DNA of 64,000 nucleotides. It comes from Streptomyces brasiliensis (GTDB lineage: Bacteria; Actinomycetota; Actinomycetes; Streptomycetales; Streptomycetaceae). Position numbers and translations under genes: made by a program. This document shows, one piece after another, positions 17,819 to 28,424 of the stretch. The notes beneath the pieces are model-generated. The model worked only from the letters and a program-made list of their open reading frames with translations. It was not told where the DNA came from and searched no databases. Every line of letters starts with the position of its first letter. Positions within the stretch are counted from its first letter, which is position 1. The stretch lies in NCBI RefSeq assembly GCF_014647875.1, contig NZ_BMQA01000006.1, positions 186,001 through 250,000 on the forward strand, read 5' to 3'.

Positions 17819-17834
17819 TATTCCAACCGGAATA
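17819..17834. promoter_or_regulatory. TetR operator, site 2, before the SDR gene
   Basis: TATTCCAACCGGAATA is a perfect inverted repeat (TATTCC/GGAATA, 4-base spacer). It lies 114 bases before the SDR start at 17948 and resembles site 1 at 17408. Confidence 0.5.
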
Positions 17835-17947
17835 TAAGTCGGAGAGTCGAGGTTCCCCCACCGTGGCAGCCGCCGCGACCAGAGCGCGGGAGCGTCGCAC
17901 GTCATCAGCACCCAGTACTGCCCGATCCAGGGCGAAAGAAAGGCATC

Positions 17948-18748
17948 ATGTCTGACACCGACCTGCGCGACATCGAAGCGCTCGACGCCCGTAAGTCCGA
18001 CGGCATCGCTGTTGTCACCGGCGCCAGCCGCGGCATCGGGGCGGCCATCGCCAGCCGTCTCGGCGCCGACGGGTACACCGTCGCAGTTCACTACCGCCAG
18101 GACTCGGCCGCCGCGGCCGACGTCGTCGAGAAGATCACCGCGGCCGGCGGCGCGGCGTTCTCCTTCGCCGCCGACCTGGCCGAACCCGACACCGGCACCG
18201 CCTTCTGGGCTTCCTACGACGCGGCCGCGGGCGCGCTGCGCGACGTGCCCGTGCGGGTGCTGGTGAACAACGCCGGGATCGTCGTCGACGGCGTCATCGA
18301 GGAGACCTCCACCGAGGACTTCAACCGCCTGCTGCAGGTCAACGCCACCGCGCCGTACCTGATCATCAAGGAAGCCCTGCCGCGGCTGGCCGACGGCGGA
18401 CGCGTGGTGAACGTCTCCTCAGGCGCCACCCGCGTCCCCATGGCCGGCATCGCCGGATACACCATGTCCAAGGGGGCCCTCGAAGCTCTCACGGGCCCGC
18501 TCGCCCAGCACCTCGGCCCGCGCGGCATCACCGTCAACGCCATCCGCCCCGGCACCACCGACACCGACATGAACGCCGGCTGGTTGCGCGGCAACTCCGA
18601 GGCCGTCGCCAACATCGTCGGGCTGCGCGCGCTCCGCCGCATGGGCGGACCCGCCGACGTCGGCGACGTCGTCGCCCTTCTCGCTTCCCACGACGCCCGG
18701 TGGATCACGGGCCAAATCATCGACGCCACCGGCGGCGAGCGCCTGTAG
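17948..18748 (+). CDS. SDR oxidoreductase of the 3-oxoacyl-ACP reductase type
   Basis: 266 residues from ATG at 17948, preceded by GAAAGG. The frame is also open upstream, but the region before 17948 is remnant sequence. Motifs: TGASRGIG (about residues 25-32), NNAG (about 107-110), VNVSSGA with the catalytic Ser, and YTMSK (about 174-178) with the catalytic Tyr and Lys. The C-terminus has WITGQIIDATGG. Best fit is the FabG-like SDR class, NADP(H)-dependent, substrate unknown. Operator-like sites suggest control by the divergent TetR protein. Confidence 0.85.
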   Translation: MSDTDLRDIEALDARKSDGIAVVTGASRGIGAAIASRLGADGYTVAVHYRQDSAAAADVVEKITAAGGAAFSFAADLAEPDTGTAFWASYDAAAGALRDVPVRVLVNNAGIVVDGVIEETSTEDFNRLLQVNATAPYLIIKEALPRLADGGRVVNVSSGATRVPMAGIAGYTMSKGALEALTGPLAQHLGPRGITVNAIRPGTTDTDMNAGWLRGNSEAVANIVGLRALRRMGGPADVGDVVALLASHDARWITGQIIDATGGERL

Positions 18749-18877
18749 GCGGTACCCCTCCGGGGACACGGGCGAGATCCGAGTCGCGACACAGTCGGCA
18801 CTCGACGAGAGCCCGGCCGGCGGCCGGGCTCTCGGAGGTGCGGTGACTTCGGGTGGGGCGAGGGTCGGTTCCGGGCG

Positions 18878-19055
18878 TCACATTCCGAGTTGTCGCTGTA
18901 CGGCCTGGGCGTCGATCAGGTAGTTCATCTCGTAGAAGCGTCCGTCACGGACCTTGTGGAAGGAGTGCTCGGCGTACTCGATCGTTTCGGAGGTCGGGGC
19001 GACGCCGAACCACTCCTTCGCGTAGGTGACGAACAGCAGCTGCGCGCGGGCGTGA
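18878..19055 (-). pseudogene. SnoaL-like/ester-cyclase gene, C-terminal half (inverted)
   Basis: Read leftward, the last 58 codons give AQLLFVTYAKEWFGVAPTSE then HSFHKVRDGRFYEMNYLIDA and end VQRQLGM with TGA at 18878. This is the second half of a SnoaL-like ester cyclase. There is no start or N-terminal half on this strand. It fits the orphan N-terminal half at 17549 apart from about 10-15 missing residues. Confidence 0.65.
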
Positions 19056-19190
19056 TCGCGACCGTGCCGATGAACCGCCTCCACGACCCCGCGGAGACCG
19101 CCGGCATCGTGGCGTTCCTCGCCTCCGACCGCAGCAGCTTCATGACCGGCGCGGAAGTCTACGTCGACGGCGGCGCCAGCCAGGTCCAGC
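19047..19190 (+). pseudogene. SDR C-terminal fragment
   Basis: GVIATVPMNRLHDPAETAGI followed by VAFLASDRSSFMTGAEVYVD and GGASQ is the end of a classical SDR. The cofactor fold and active site are absent, and the usual 15 or so residues between GVIAT and VPMNRL are missing too. The frame stays open into the exporter gene at 19403, but no SDR start exists. It is a leftover from the same rearrangement that broke the ester cyclase. Confidence 0.65.
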
Positions 19191-19402
19191 CTTGGCGGGG
19201 TGCGCCGCCCACGCGCAGCGCACCCCGCCAGGCCGCAACCCGCGTGATGAGGCCGCAGCCATGCCCGCCGGCCACGCCGCGGCCTGCACGAACCCCGACA
19301 CACGCCAGAACACCGTTGGCCCGCGTGCGGGAAACCCGCGCACACCTCACTCGAAAGGGGAAGGGGAACCGGCCAGAAACGGCACCGCTCCCCGGACCGC
19401 CC

Positions 19403-20890
19403 ATGACCTCCTCCCAGACCCGGCCGCCTGACGCGGTCCCGGTCACACGTGCCCCAACCGTTGTACGCGACCTCAACTGGACGCCGGCCGTCTGGCTGCT
19501 GCTCGTCGCGGTCTGCGGTGCTCTTTTCCTTGACGGCCTCGACACCTCGATCATCGGGGTTGCCCTGCCGTCCATCGGCCATTCCCTGCATCTCGGGGCC
19601 AGCTCGCTGCAGTGGATCGTCAGCGGCTACGTCCTCGGCTTTGCCGGCCTGCTGTTGCTCGGTGGCCGGACTGCGGACCTGGTGAACCGACGGAATGTGT
19701 TCCTGGCCGCGGTCACCGTCTACGGCGTGGCCTCGATCGTGAGTGCGGGCCTGAGCGACCAGTTCGCGATCATCGCCCTCCGCTTCGTCAAGGGCGTAGC
19801 GGCAGCCTTCACGGTTCCCGCCGGCCTGTCCATCCTGACCACCACCTTCGCCGAAGGCCGGCCCCGCAACCGGGCGTTCGGGATCTACACCCTCTGCAGT
19901 GCCAGTGGGTACTCGTTGGGACTGGTCATCGGCGGCCTGCTGACCGAAGTCGGGTGGCGGGCCACGCTCCTGCTCCCCGGACCGGTCGCCTTGGTCTTCG
20001 TGGCCATCGGCTGGAAGGTGATCCCGAGGGCCGGGGCCGCGCGCGTCCGGCTGGCCCAGTTCGACCTGGGCGGCGCCCTCACCGCGACCGGCTCCCTGCT
20101 CGTGCTGGTCTACGCGGTCGTCGAAGCGCCGGCTCGGGGCTGGGCCAGCGTGCCGACCATCGGGCTGCTGGCGGTCAGCGCCGCGTCGATGGCCGCCTTC
20201 ACCGTGATCGAGTTGCGCCACGACCATCCGCTGGTTCGCCTGGGCATCCTGCGCAGCCCCACGCTCGTCCACGCCAACCTGGCCGGCTTCGCGCTTTCCG
20301 GCGGCTTCGTCGCTTTCCAGTTCACCGCCACCCTGTACGTACAAGACGCCCTCGGCTGGTCGCCGATCGGCACGGCACTGGCCTTCCTCCCGGCCGGTGT
20401 AGTCGTGATCCTCGTGGCTCCCCGCCTAGGCCCGGTCATCGAGCGGCTCGGCACCAAGGCAGGCATCCTCGCTGGGCTGGTGTGCTGCGCCGCGGGCTAC
20501 GCCCTGTTCCTGCGGACCACTCCGTCGATGCCGTACGCGGAGTTCCTGCTTCCGACCATGCTCCTGTTCGGGATCGGCTTCAGCCTGGCCTTCGCGTCCC
20601 TCAACGTCCAGGCGACCGCCGGAGTCGCCGACCATGAGCAGGGCCTGGCCTCAGGGCTGCTCAACACAAGCCTCCAGGCCGGCGCGGTCGTGGTGCTGGC
20701 CGTGACCTCCGCCGTCCTCAACGCCCCGGCGACTCCGGCCCGCGGCCAACTCCTGCCGGGAATGAAGAACGCGGTGGACGTGATCGTCGGCGTGCTCGCC
20801 GGCGCCTCGCTGCTCACCGCGGCCTACTTGAGCTCCAGGCGCGGGCGGGCCACGCCGGCCGACAACGCAATCGTCTCACCAGAACACTGA
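19403..20890 (+). CDS. MFS drug exporter, DHA2 (14-helix) family
   Basis: 495 residues from ATG at 19403. The frame is open upstream, but that part is an SDR remnant and a low-complexity stretch. Early motifs are typical of DHA2 efflux proteins: LFLDGLDTSIIGVALPSIG in helix 1 and GGRTADLVNRRNVF between helices 2 and 3. About 14 hydrophobic helices follow. It is probably a proton antiporter for toxic compounds or antibiotics. It is the intact cargo gene of the island; the SDR/TetR module upstream may share its inducer, which is inference. Confidence 0.85.
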   Translation: MTSSQTRPPDAVPVTRAPTVVRDLNWTPAVWLLLVAVCGALFLDGLDTSIIGVALPSIGHSLHLGASSLQWIVSGYVLGFAGLLLLGGRTADLVNRRNVFLAAVTVYGVASIVSAGLSDQFAIIALRFVKGVAAAFTVPAGLSILTTTFAEGRPRNRAFGIYTLCSASGYSLGLVIGGLLTEVGWRATLLLPGPVALVFVAIGWKVIPRAGAARVRLAQFDLGGALTATGSLLVLVYAVVEAPARGWASVPTIGLLAVSAASMAAFTVIELRHDHPLVRLGILRSPTLVHANLAGFALSGGFVAFQFTATLYVQDALGWSPIGTALAFLPAGVVVILVAPRLGPVIERLGTKAGILAGLVCCAAGYALFLRTTPSMPYAEFLLPTMLLFGIGFSLAFASLNVQATAGVADHEQGLASGLLNTSLQAGAVVVLAVTSAVLNAPATPARGQLLPGMKNAVDVIVGVLAGASLLTAAYLSSRRGRATPADNAIVSPEH

Positions 20891-20900
20891 GGTACCTGCC

Positions 20901-21105
20901 ATGACAGTCATCGGCATTATCGACGTCGGCAAGGTCGGCAGCCAACTCGCCCGTGCTGCGCTTATGAGCGGCTACTAGGTCGTCATCGACAACTCACGCG
21001 GCCCCCGAGACGCTCAAGCACCTCATCGACGAACTCGGCCCCTCCGCGCGGGCCGCGACCGCGGCCGGCGCTGCCACCGCCGGTGACTTCGCCATGATGT
21101 GCTCG
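20901..21105 (+). pseudogene. Broken F420-dependent NADP oxidoreductase gene
   Basis: ATG at 20901 opens TVIGIIDVGKVGSQLARAAL, the NADP-binding start of the NADP oxidoreductase/F420 family. A TAG stop interrupts after SGY. The next residues VVIDNSRGP continue in frame, then a one-base shift is needed to read ETLKHLIDELGPSARAA. Similarity is lost by about 21105. Stop, frameshift and truncation make it a clear pseudogene. Confidence 0.75.
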
Positions 21106-21203
21106 ACTTGGGTGGCTGTGGGCCATGTGTGGGCCAAAGTGCTGGCAGGTGGGGCCGATTGGTGCATTGGCGCAGCTCAGAGTGGGTATCGGTCATGACA
21201 TCG

Positions 21204-21265
21204 CGACGCTCTTGAAAACCGTCGTGGCAGCGACGTCACCGTGGGTTCAAATCCCACCGCCTCCG
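21204..21265 (+). tRNA. tRNA-Ser(UGA), 3' part only (attachment-site scar)
   Basis: The anticodon loop CTTGAAA (21211-21217, anticodon TGA), a long class II variable arm (21223-21240, GTGGC pairing with GTCAC), the T-arm GTGGG-TTCAAAT-CCCAC and the 3' acceptor strand CGCCTCC plus discriminator G are present. The 5' acceptor strand GGAGGCG and a normal D-arm are missing, and the 5' anticodon stem has a C-C mismatch. This is the typical att site left where an element integrates into a tRNA 3' half. Confidence 0.7.
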
Positions 21266-21382
21266 CGCAGGTCATAGATGTCGCAGGTCAAAAGGCTGGC
21301 CTCCCATGCGCGTGGCCAGGGGCTCGGCGCGGAGCTGTGCGCATCGTCCGAACAGGACGACCGTGGCTCACCGATGCAGGAA

Positions 21383-21413
21383 GGGGCGGCACCCCCGCAC
21401 AGGGTGCCGCCCC
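21383..21413 (+). terminator. Perfect 12-bp hairpin terminator
   Basis: GGGGCGGCACCC and GGGTGCCGCCCC pair fully around a 7-base loop, followed by TTCTTCTT on the plus strand. It would end transcription from the former tRNA-Ser. Bases 21381-21407 recur at 16009-16035. Confidence 0.75.
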
Positions 21414-21427
21414 TTCTTCTTGGTGTG

Positions 21428-21478
21428 CCGGAGCCGTCGCCGATCGGTCTGAGGGTCGGGGACCGACGACGGCTCCGG
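21428..21478 (-). terminator. Likely ppdK terminator
   Basis: CCGGAGCCGTCG (21428) pairs with CGACGGCTCCGG (21467), with further complementarity inside the loop. It sits 44 bases beyond the ppdK stop. No T-run is seen, as is common in Streptomyces. Confidence 0.5.
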
Positions 21479-21521
21479 GGTCGGGGGAGGCCCAGCGTCG
21501 CGGCCGGGTCTCCGGAGGTGG

Positions 21522-24242
<2,721 letters not shown>

Positions 24243-24494
24243 GGGTCTCGACTCCTCGAGGACTCGGTGGCTGCCCTGACGTGCAGGAACATACCCAGAT
24301 CGAAGGCATCTGGGTACGTCCACTCACGCGTCATCCGCGCGCAACCAGCCGCCATCCACCGGATCGGAAGTCAAAGCTTGGCAAGCTCCGGGTGGCTGAC
24401 GTTTTCACTTCTTGAACGCATCTGGCCCAGAAGGGCTTAATTTCGCTCAGATGAGCACCCTTACCGCACGTCTGATTTCGATCGATGAACGATC
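24243..24494. promoter_or_regulatory. Upstream region of ppdK
   Basis: There is no gene here. The region should hold the ppdK promoter. GCTCAGATGAGC at 24445-24456 is a 5-base-arm palindrome whose reverse complement recurs at 24547 inside a longer palindrome. No clear -35/-10 pair was identified. Confidence 0.35.
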
Positions 24495-24521
24495 AAGGGG
24501 TGGCACCCAGTGCCACCCCTT
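24495..24521 (-). terminator. Perfect 12-bp hairpin, probable terminator of the ROK gene
   Basis: AAGGGGTGGCAC pairs with GTGCCACCCCTT around CCA. It lies downstream of the leftward ROK gene (stop at 24714) and upstream of ppdK. Confidence 0.6.
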
Positions 24522-24544
24522 GGAGAAGTGCAGTCGCCCAAGAT

Positions 24545-24591
24545 CCGCTCATCTGAGCGGAACCCTTATCAAGGGTGGCGTGAATCACGCC
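24545..24591. other. Cluster of three small hairpins between ROK and ppdK
   Basis: In order: CCGCTCA-tc-TGAGCGG (24545), CCCTT-atc-AAGGG (24563) and GGCGTG-aat-CACGCC (24577). Together with the hairpin at 24495 they make a densely structured 100-base stretch that could be a composite terminator, protein-binding sites or a small RNA. Nothing else is seen between here and 24713. Confidence 0.4.
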
Positions 24592-24713
24592 TCAAGGACG
24601 GCTGGATTTCACCATGCGGACACGAAAACGGACGGGAAACATCCCCGACATACGACGGTCCGGAACCGCCCGTCTACGGGGCGTCACGTCCGGAACGGCC
24701 CGCGCACGCCACG

Positions 24714-25934
24714 TCACACACCGAGCGCCGCCAGCCGCTCCTCCGCCCGATCCGGCGCGTACAAGTGCTCCACGACCAGCGCGCCCGCGCCCACCAGTGC
24801 CGCCCGCTCGCCGAGCTGCGAGGTCACGACGTCCAGATGAGCGGTGGAGCGCGGCAGCGCCCGCTGATAGAGCAGCTCGCGCACACCGGTGAGGAAGGGG
24901 GTTCCGGCCAGATCTCCGGCGATCATCAGGACACCGGGGTTGAGCAGGGTGACGACGGTGGCCAGGACGTCACCGACCTGGCGTCCGGCCTCCCGTGCGA
25001 GCGCCGTCGCCTCCGGGTGCCCGGCCGCCAGCAGGTCCCGTACGTCCGAGCCGGAGGCCGCCGGCACCCCCGCCCCCGCAAGCCTCCGGGCCACGGCGCC
25101 ACCACTCGCGACCGCGGCGAGACAACCGTACGAACCGCACCGGCACAGCGCCTCCGCGCCGACGCGGATGTGCCCGATGTCCCCGGCGCCGCCGTCGATG
25201 CCGCGGTAGATCGAGCCGTCGACCACCACTCCGGCGCCGATGCCCGTCGACACCTTGACCAGGACGAAGGCCGAGCAGTCCCGGTGTCCGGTGCGCTGTT
25301 CGCCGTACGCCATAAGGTTTGCGTCGTTGTCCACGAGCACGGGGACGGTGCTCGCGCCGGTGTGTTCGGGGAGGGCGCGGGAGAGGCGGCCGCGTATGTC
25401 GTAGCCGTCCCAGCCGGGCATGATCGGCGGCTGGACGACGCGGCCGGTCTCGCTGTCGACGGGGCCCGGCACCGCGAGCCCGATCCCGCACACCTCCTCC
25501 GCCCGGTGCCCGGCTTTCTCCAGCAACTCGCCGAACCAGCGGCCGAGTTCACCGAGGACGGACTCCGGGCCGTCCTCGACGACCAGCGTGCCCGAGTGCT
25601 CCGCGAGCAGCTCGCCGGTGAGGGTGAGCACGGCCGCGCGGGCGTGCCGGGTGTCGAGGTCGGCGGCGAGGACCACCGCGTGGGAGCCGTCGAACTCGAG
25701 GGTGATGGAGGGGCGTCCGCCGCGTGGGGAGTCGACCGGACCGCCCGCGCCCTCGCGCAGCCAGCCCGCCCGGAACAGCCGGTCGAGACGCTGGCCGACG
25801 GTAGCCCGCGACAGGCCCGTGGCCTGCTGGAGCGCGCCGCGTGTCGTCGCCCGCCCGCTGCGCACGAGTTCGAGCAGATCGCCGGCGCCGGTCTGACTGC
25901 CGCCTCTGCCGGTCCTGCCGGGCCGTCCAGCCAT
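24714..25934 (-). CDS. ROK-family transcriptional regulator
   Basis: 406 residues from ATG at 25934, with GGGGG 6 bases upstream; a GTG at 25940 is an alternative. An N-terminal winged helix (LLELVRSGRATTRGALQQAT, GLSRATVGQRLDRL) precedes the ROK sugar-kinase-like fold, with LVDNDANLMAYGE and DIGHIRV. The zinc-type cluster appears as CRCGSYGCL. The winged helix means a regulator rather than a sugar kinase. It is divergent from a GH63-like hydrolase gene 120 bases away, suggesting control of that sugar locus by a sugar or sugar phosphate. Confidence 0.88.
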   Translation of the reverse strand: MAGRPGRTGRGGSQTGAGDLLELVRSGRATTRGALQQATGLSRATVGQRLDRLFRAGWLREGAGGPVDSPRGGRPSITLEFDGSHAVVLAADLDTRHARAAVLTLTGELLAEHSGTLVVEDGPESVLGELGRWFGELLEKAGHRAEEVCGIGLAVPGPVDSETGRVVQPPIMPGWDGYDIRGRLSRALPEHTGASTVPVLVDNDANLMAYGEQRTGHRDCSAFVLVKVSTGIGAGVVVDGSIYRGIDGGAGDIGHIRVGAEALCRCGSYGCLAAVASGGAVARRLAGAGVPAASGSDVRDLLAAGHPEATALAREAGRQVGDVLATVVTLLNPGVLMIAGDLAGTPFLTGVRELLYQRALPRSTAHLDVVTSQLGERAALVGAGALVVEHLYAPDRAEERLAALGV

Positions 25935-26054
25935 GCGCACCCCCTTGTGTTTCTCAAGCCTGCATTACATATTGAGTTTTGCGTGTTAAATAGACGTAAC
26001 CCTACGCTAGCTACAGCCGAACCTGATCGGCCGGACGTCTTCGGGGAGCCCCGA
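25935..26054. promoter_or_regulatory. Divergent promoter region, ROK gene / GH63-like gene
   Basis: This is one of the most AT-rich stretches in the window (around 25955-26000). It contains TTTCTCAAG, ATTACATATTGAG and GTTAAATAG, consistent with two promoters and a regulator site. No clean palindrome was found. Confidence 0.4.
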
Positions 26055-27500
26055 GTGGATCGCAGTGCCCAGCTCACAGCCCACCGCGCGGAGTACGGGG
26101 TCGTATACGATCCGCCGCGCACACCGCGGTCGCTGCACGTCAGGGCCGCGCAGGTGCTGGAGGGCAACTGGACCGGCACGTCCACCGTGCCCTCGCGGAG
26201 CCTGTATCCGCACCAGTGGTCCTGGGACTCGGCGTTCATCGCGATCGGGCTGCGCCATCTGTCCCCGCTGCGGGCGCAGACGGAGCTGGAGACGCTGCTG
26301 GCCGCCCAGTGGGCCGACGGGCGCGTCCCGCACATCGTCTTCAACCCCTCCGTACCTCTCGACGCCTATTTCCCGAGCCCCGACTTCTGGCGCTCCTCGA
26401 CCGCGGGGCGCGCTGCGGGCGCCCCGCGCACCGCACAGACCTCCGGCATCGTGCAGCCACCGGTGCACGCGCTGGCGGCCTGGCTGGTGCACCGCGCCGA
26501 CCCGGGTCTGTCGCGAGCCCGCGGCTTCCTGGCCGGGGTCCTCCCCCGGCTGGCCGCCTGGCACCGCTATCTGCTGCACCGGCGGGACCTGGGCGGCGGC
26601 GGACTGACGTCGGTCGTCCATCCCTGGGAACAGGGTATGGACAACAGCCCCTGCTGGGACGCCCCCCTCTCCCGCGTCACGCCCGCCCCGGCCCGCTCCT
26701 TCCGCCGCGCCGACCTCGCCCACGGCGCCCCCGAGGACCGGCCTACGGATCTGGACTACGGGCGGTACGTGCGACTGGCGACGGACTACCGGGACGGTCG
26801 GTACGCCGACGGGGAGGGCGATTTCGCGGTGGAGGACCCCTCCTTCAACGCGCTCCTCATCGCCTCGGAGCACGCGCTGGCCGAGATCGCGCACGAGCTC
26901 GGTGCGACCGGCACGGCCCGGCACGCGCGCGCGGAACGCCTCACCGCGGCGCTGGTGGAGCGGCTGTGGGACCCGGCGGCGGGGATGTTCTTCTGCCGTG
27001 ACGTGCGCGGCGGGGGCCTGATCCCGGAGCGCAGCGTCTCCGGCCTGACCCCGCTCCTCCTTCCGGGGCTGCCGAGGGACATCGTCGCCGCGCTGGTCCG
27101 TACGGTGCGTGGGCCGCACTTCGGCCTGGGCGACACCACCCGCCTCGTCCCCAGCTACGACCTCCTCGGCGAGGCGTTCGACCCGCACCGGTACTGGCGC
27201 GGGCCGGCCTGGTTCAACACCAGTTGGCTGCTGGAGCGCGGGCTGCGGCTGCACGGGGAGCGTCAACTGGCCGACGACCTGCGGGAGTCGGTGCTGGAGC
27301 GGGCCGACGGCACCGACTTCGCGGAGTACGTCGACCCGTACACCGGCGAGGCCTGCGGCACCACCGGCTTCAGCTGGACCGCCGCGCTCGCGCTGGATCT
27401 GCTCCAGGAGCACCCCGGACACGGCGTGTCCCGCGCGGGCGCCGGCACGTTCGACACGGGTGACTTCGCCAGGACCGGCAAGGGAGGGGACCGGGGATGA
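26055..27500 (+). CDS. MGH1-like (GH63/GH37-type) glycoside hydrolase
   Basis: 481 residues from GTG at 26055, with GGGGAG 6 bases upstream. The protein is a single (alpha/alpha)6-barrel. Conserved stretches include YPHQWSWDSAFIAIGLRHLS, VVHPWEQGMDNSPCWD (with a likely catalytic acid), VEDPSFNALLIASEHALAE, and WRGPAWFNTSWLLERGL. This matches the mannosylglycerate-hydrolase-like group related to glucosidase I and trehalase. There is no signal peptide, so it acts in the cytoplasm on an imported or stored glycoside. It overlaps the following broken debranching-enzyme gene by ATGA. Confidence 0.82.
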   Translation: MDRSAQLTAHRAEYGVVYDPPRTPRSLHVRAAQVLEGNWTGTSTVPSRSLYPHQWSWDSAFIAIGLRHLSPLRAQTELETLLAAQWADGRVPHIVFNPSVPLDAYFPSPDFWRSSTAGRAAGAPRTAQTSGIVQPPVHALAAWLVHRADPGLSRARGFLAGVLPRLAAWHRYLLHRRDLGGGGLTSVVHPWEQGMDNSPCWDAPLSRVTPAPARSFRRADLAHGAPEDRPTDLDYGRYVRLATDYRDGRYADGEGDFAVEDPSFNALLIASEHALAEIAHELGATGTARHARAERLTAALVERLWDPAAGMFFCRDVRGGGLIPERSVSGLTPLLLPGLPRDIVAALVRTVRGPHFGLGDTTRLVPSYDLLGEAFDPHRYWRGPAWFNTSWLLERGLRLHGERQLADDLRESVLERADGTDFAEYVDPYTGEACGTTGFSWTAALALDLLQEHPGHGVSRAGAGTFDTGDFARTGKGGDRG

Positions 27501-28203
27501 CGGACGGGCATCATCTGCTCAAGGACTCCCCCGGCGCCATCTGCTCGGCCGACGGCACCCGCGCAAGCGGCCCGGTGATGGCGGCGGGGGCCCAGGGCTA
27601 CGCGTACGACGCGCTGCGCCGCACGGCGTGGCTGGCGCGCACGGTGTGGGAGGACACCACGCACGCGGGCGCTGCTGGAACAGGCGGCCGCCGACCTCCG
27701 CGGCCGCTTCCAGCGGGACTTCTGGATGCGGGAGCACTCCTTCCCGGCGCTGGCCCTGGACGGCGACGGCCGCCAGGTCGACGCGCCGGCGTCGGACGCG
27801 GGGCATCCGCTGTGGTCGGGGCTGCTGGACAAGGAGTACGGCGAGGTGGTCGGCCGACGCCTCCTGGAGCCGGACTTCTTCTCGGGCTGGGGCGTCCGCA
27901 CGCTGGCATCGGGCCAACCGGCCTACCACCCGCTCTCCTACGACCGCGGCTCGGTCTGGCCGCACGACAACGCGCTGATCACGCTGGGTCTGGCGCGTTA
28001 CGGCCTGCACGACGAGGCACGCACGGTCGCGCACGCCCTGGTGGACGCGGCGACGGCGACCGGGCACCGCTTGCCGGAGGTGGTGGCCGGCTACGGCCGC
28101 GACACCCACCCGGAACCGGTGCCGTACCCGCACGCATGCGTCCGCGAGTCCCGCTCGGCGGCGGCACCGCCGGCGTTGCTGACGGCGGTGGGGGGGCGTA
28201 GCC
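27497..28203 (+). pseudogene. Glycogen-debranching/amylo-alpha-1,6-glucosidase gene, degraded
   Basis: ATG at 27497 overlaps the preceding stop. After MTDGHHLL the sequence jumps to the C-terminal part of the family (GPVMAAGAQGYAYDALRRTA), implying loss of the whole middle. A frameshift near 27668 is needed to continue with ALLEQAAADLRGRFQRDFW, then YDRGSVWPHDNALITLGLAR and DTHPEPVPYPHAC. Similarity ends near 28203 next to the DUF397 gene. Deletion plus frameshift show it is not functional. Confidence 0.75.
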
Positions 28204-28211
28204 CGGACCGG

Positions 28212-28424
28212 TCAGCCCTCGGCGGCGTACGTCACGAAGTCCGCCCAGGCGGATGGGGTGACGGCGAGCCGGGGGCCCTCGGTGACGGACTTGGAGTCCC
28301 GGATGTGGACCGTACGGGGGGCTATCGCGATCTCGACGCAGGAGTCGCCCTCGCTACTGCTGCTGTAGCTGCTCTTGCGCCACACCAGGTGGGAGGTTTC
28401 CTCGGCGGAGGCGTTGCGGGTCAT
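28212..28424 (-). CDS. DUF397 domain protein
   Basis: 70 residues. WRKSSYSSSSEGDSCVEIAI and VHIRDSKSV are the DUF397 signature. Its start overlaps the end of the upstream XRE regulator gene by 4 bases. In Streptomyces such small proteins form pairs with Scr1/WhiJ-type regulators and modulate them by direct contact, a role inferred here from position. Confidence 0.9.
   Translation of the reverse strand: MTRNASAEETSHLVWRKSSYSSSSEGDSCVEIAIAPRTVHIRDSKSVTEGPRLAVTPSAWADFVTYAAEG

Noticed and set aside
17366..18748. A single 460-residue protein combining the ester-cyclase start and the SDR
   Set aside because: The linking sequence is unlike any domain and includes an operator palindrome. The SDR has its own ATG with an upstream purine-rich site.
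24714..25934. ROK protein as a ManNAc or GlcNAc kinase completing sialic acid breakdown
   Set aside because: It has an N-terminal winged helix and lies 22 kb from the sialidase cluster beside a different hydrolase, so it is a regulator.
24510..26054. N-terminal extension that would make the GH63-like hydrolase 996 residues long
   Set aside because: The extension overlaps the ROK gene antisense and has no domain. GTG at 26055 with GGGGAG upstream is a proper start.
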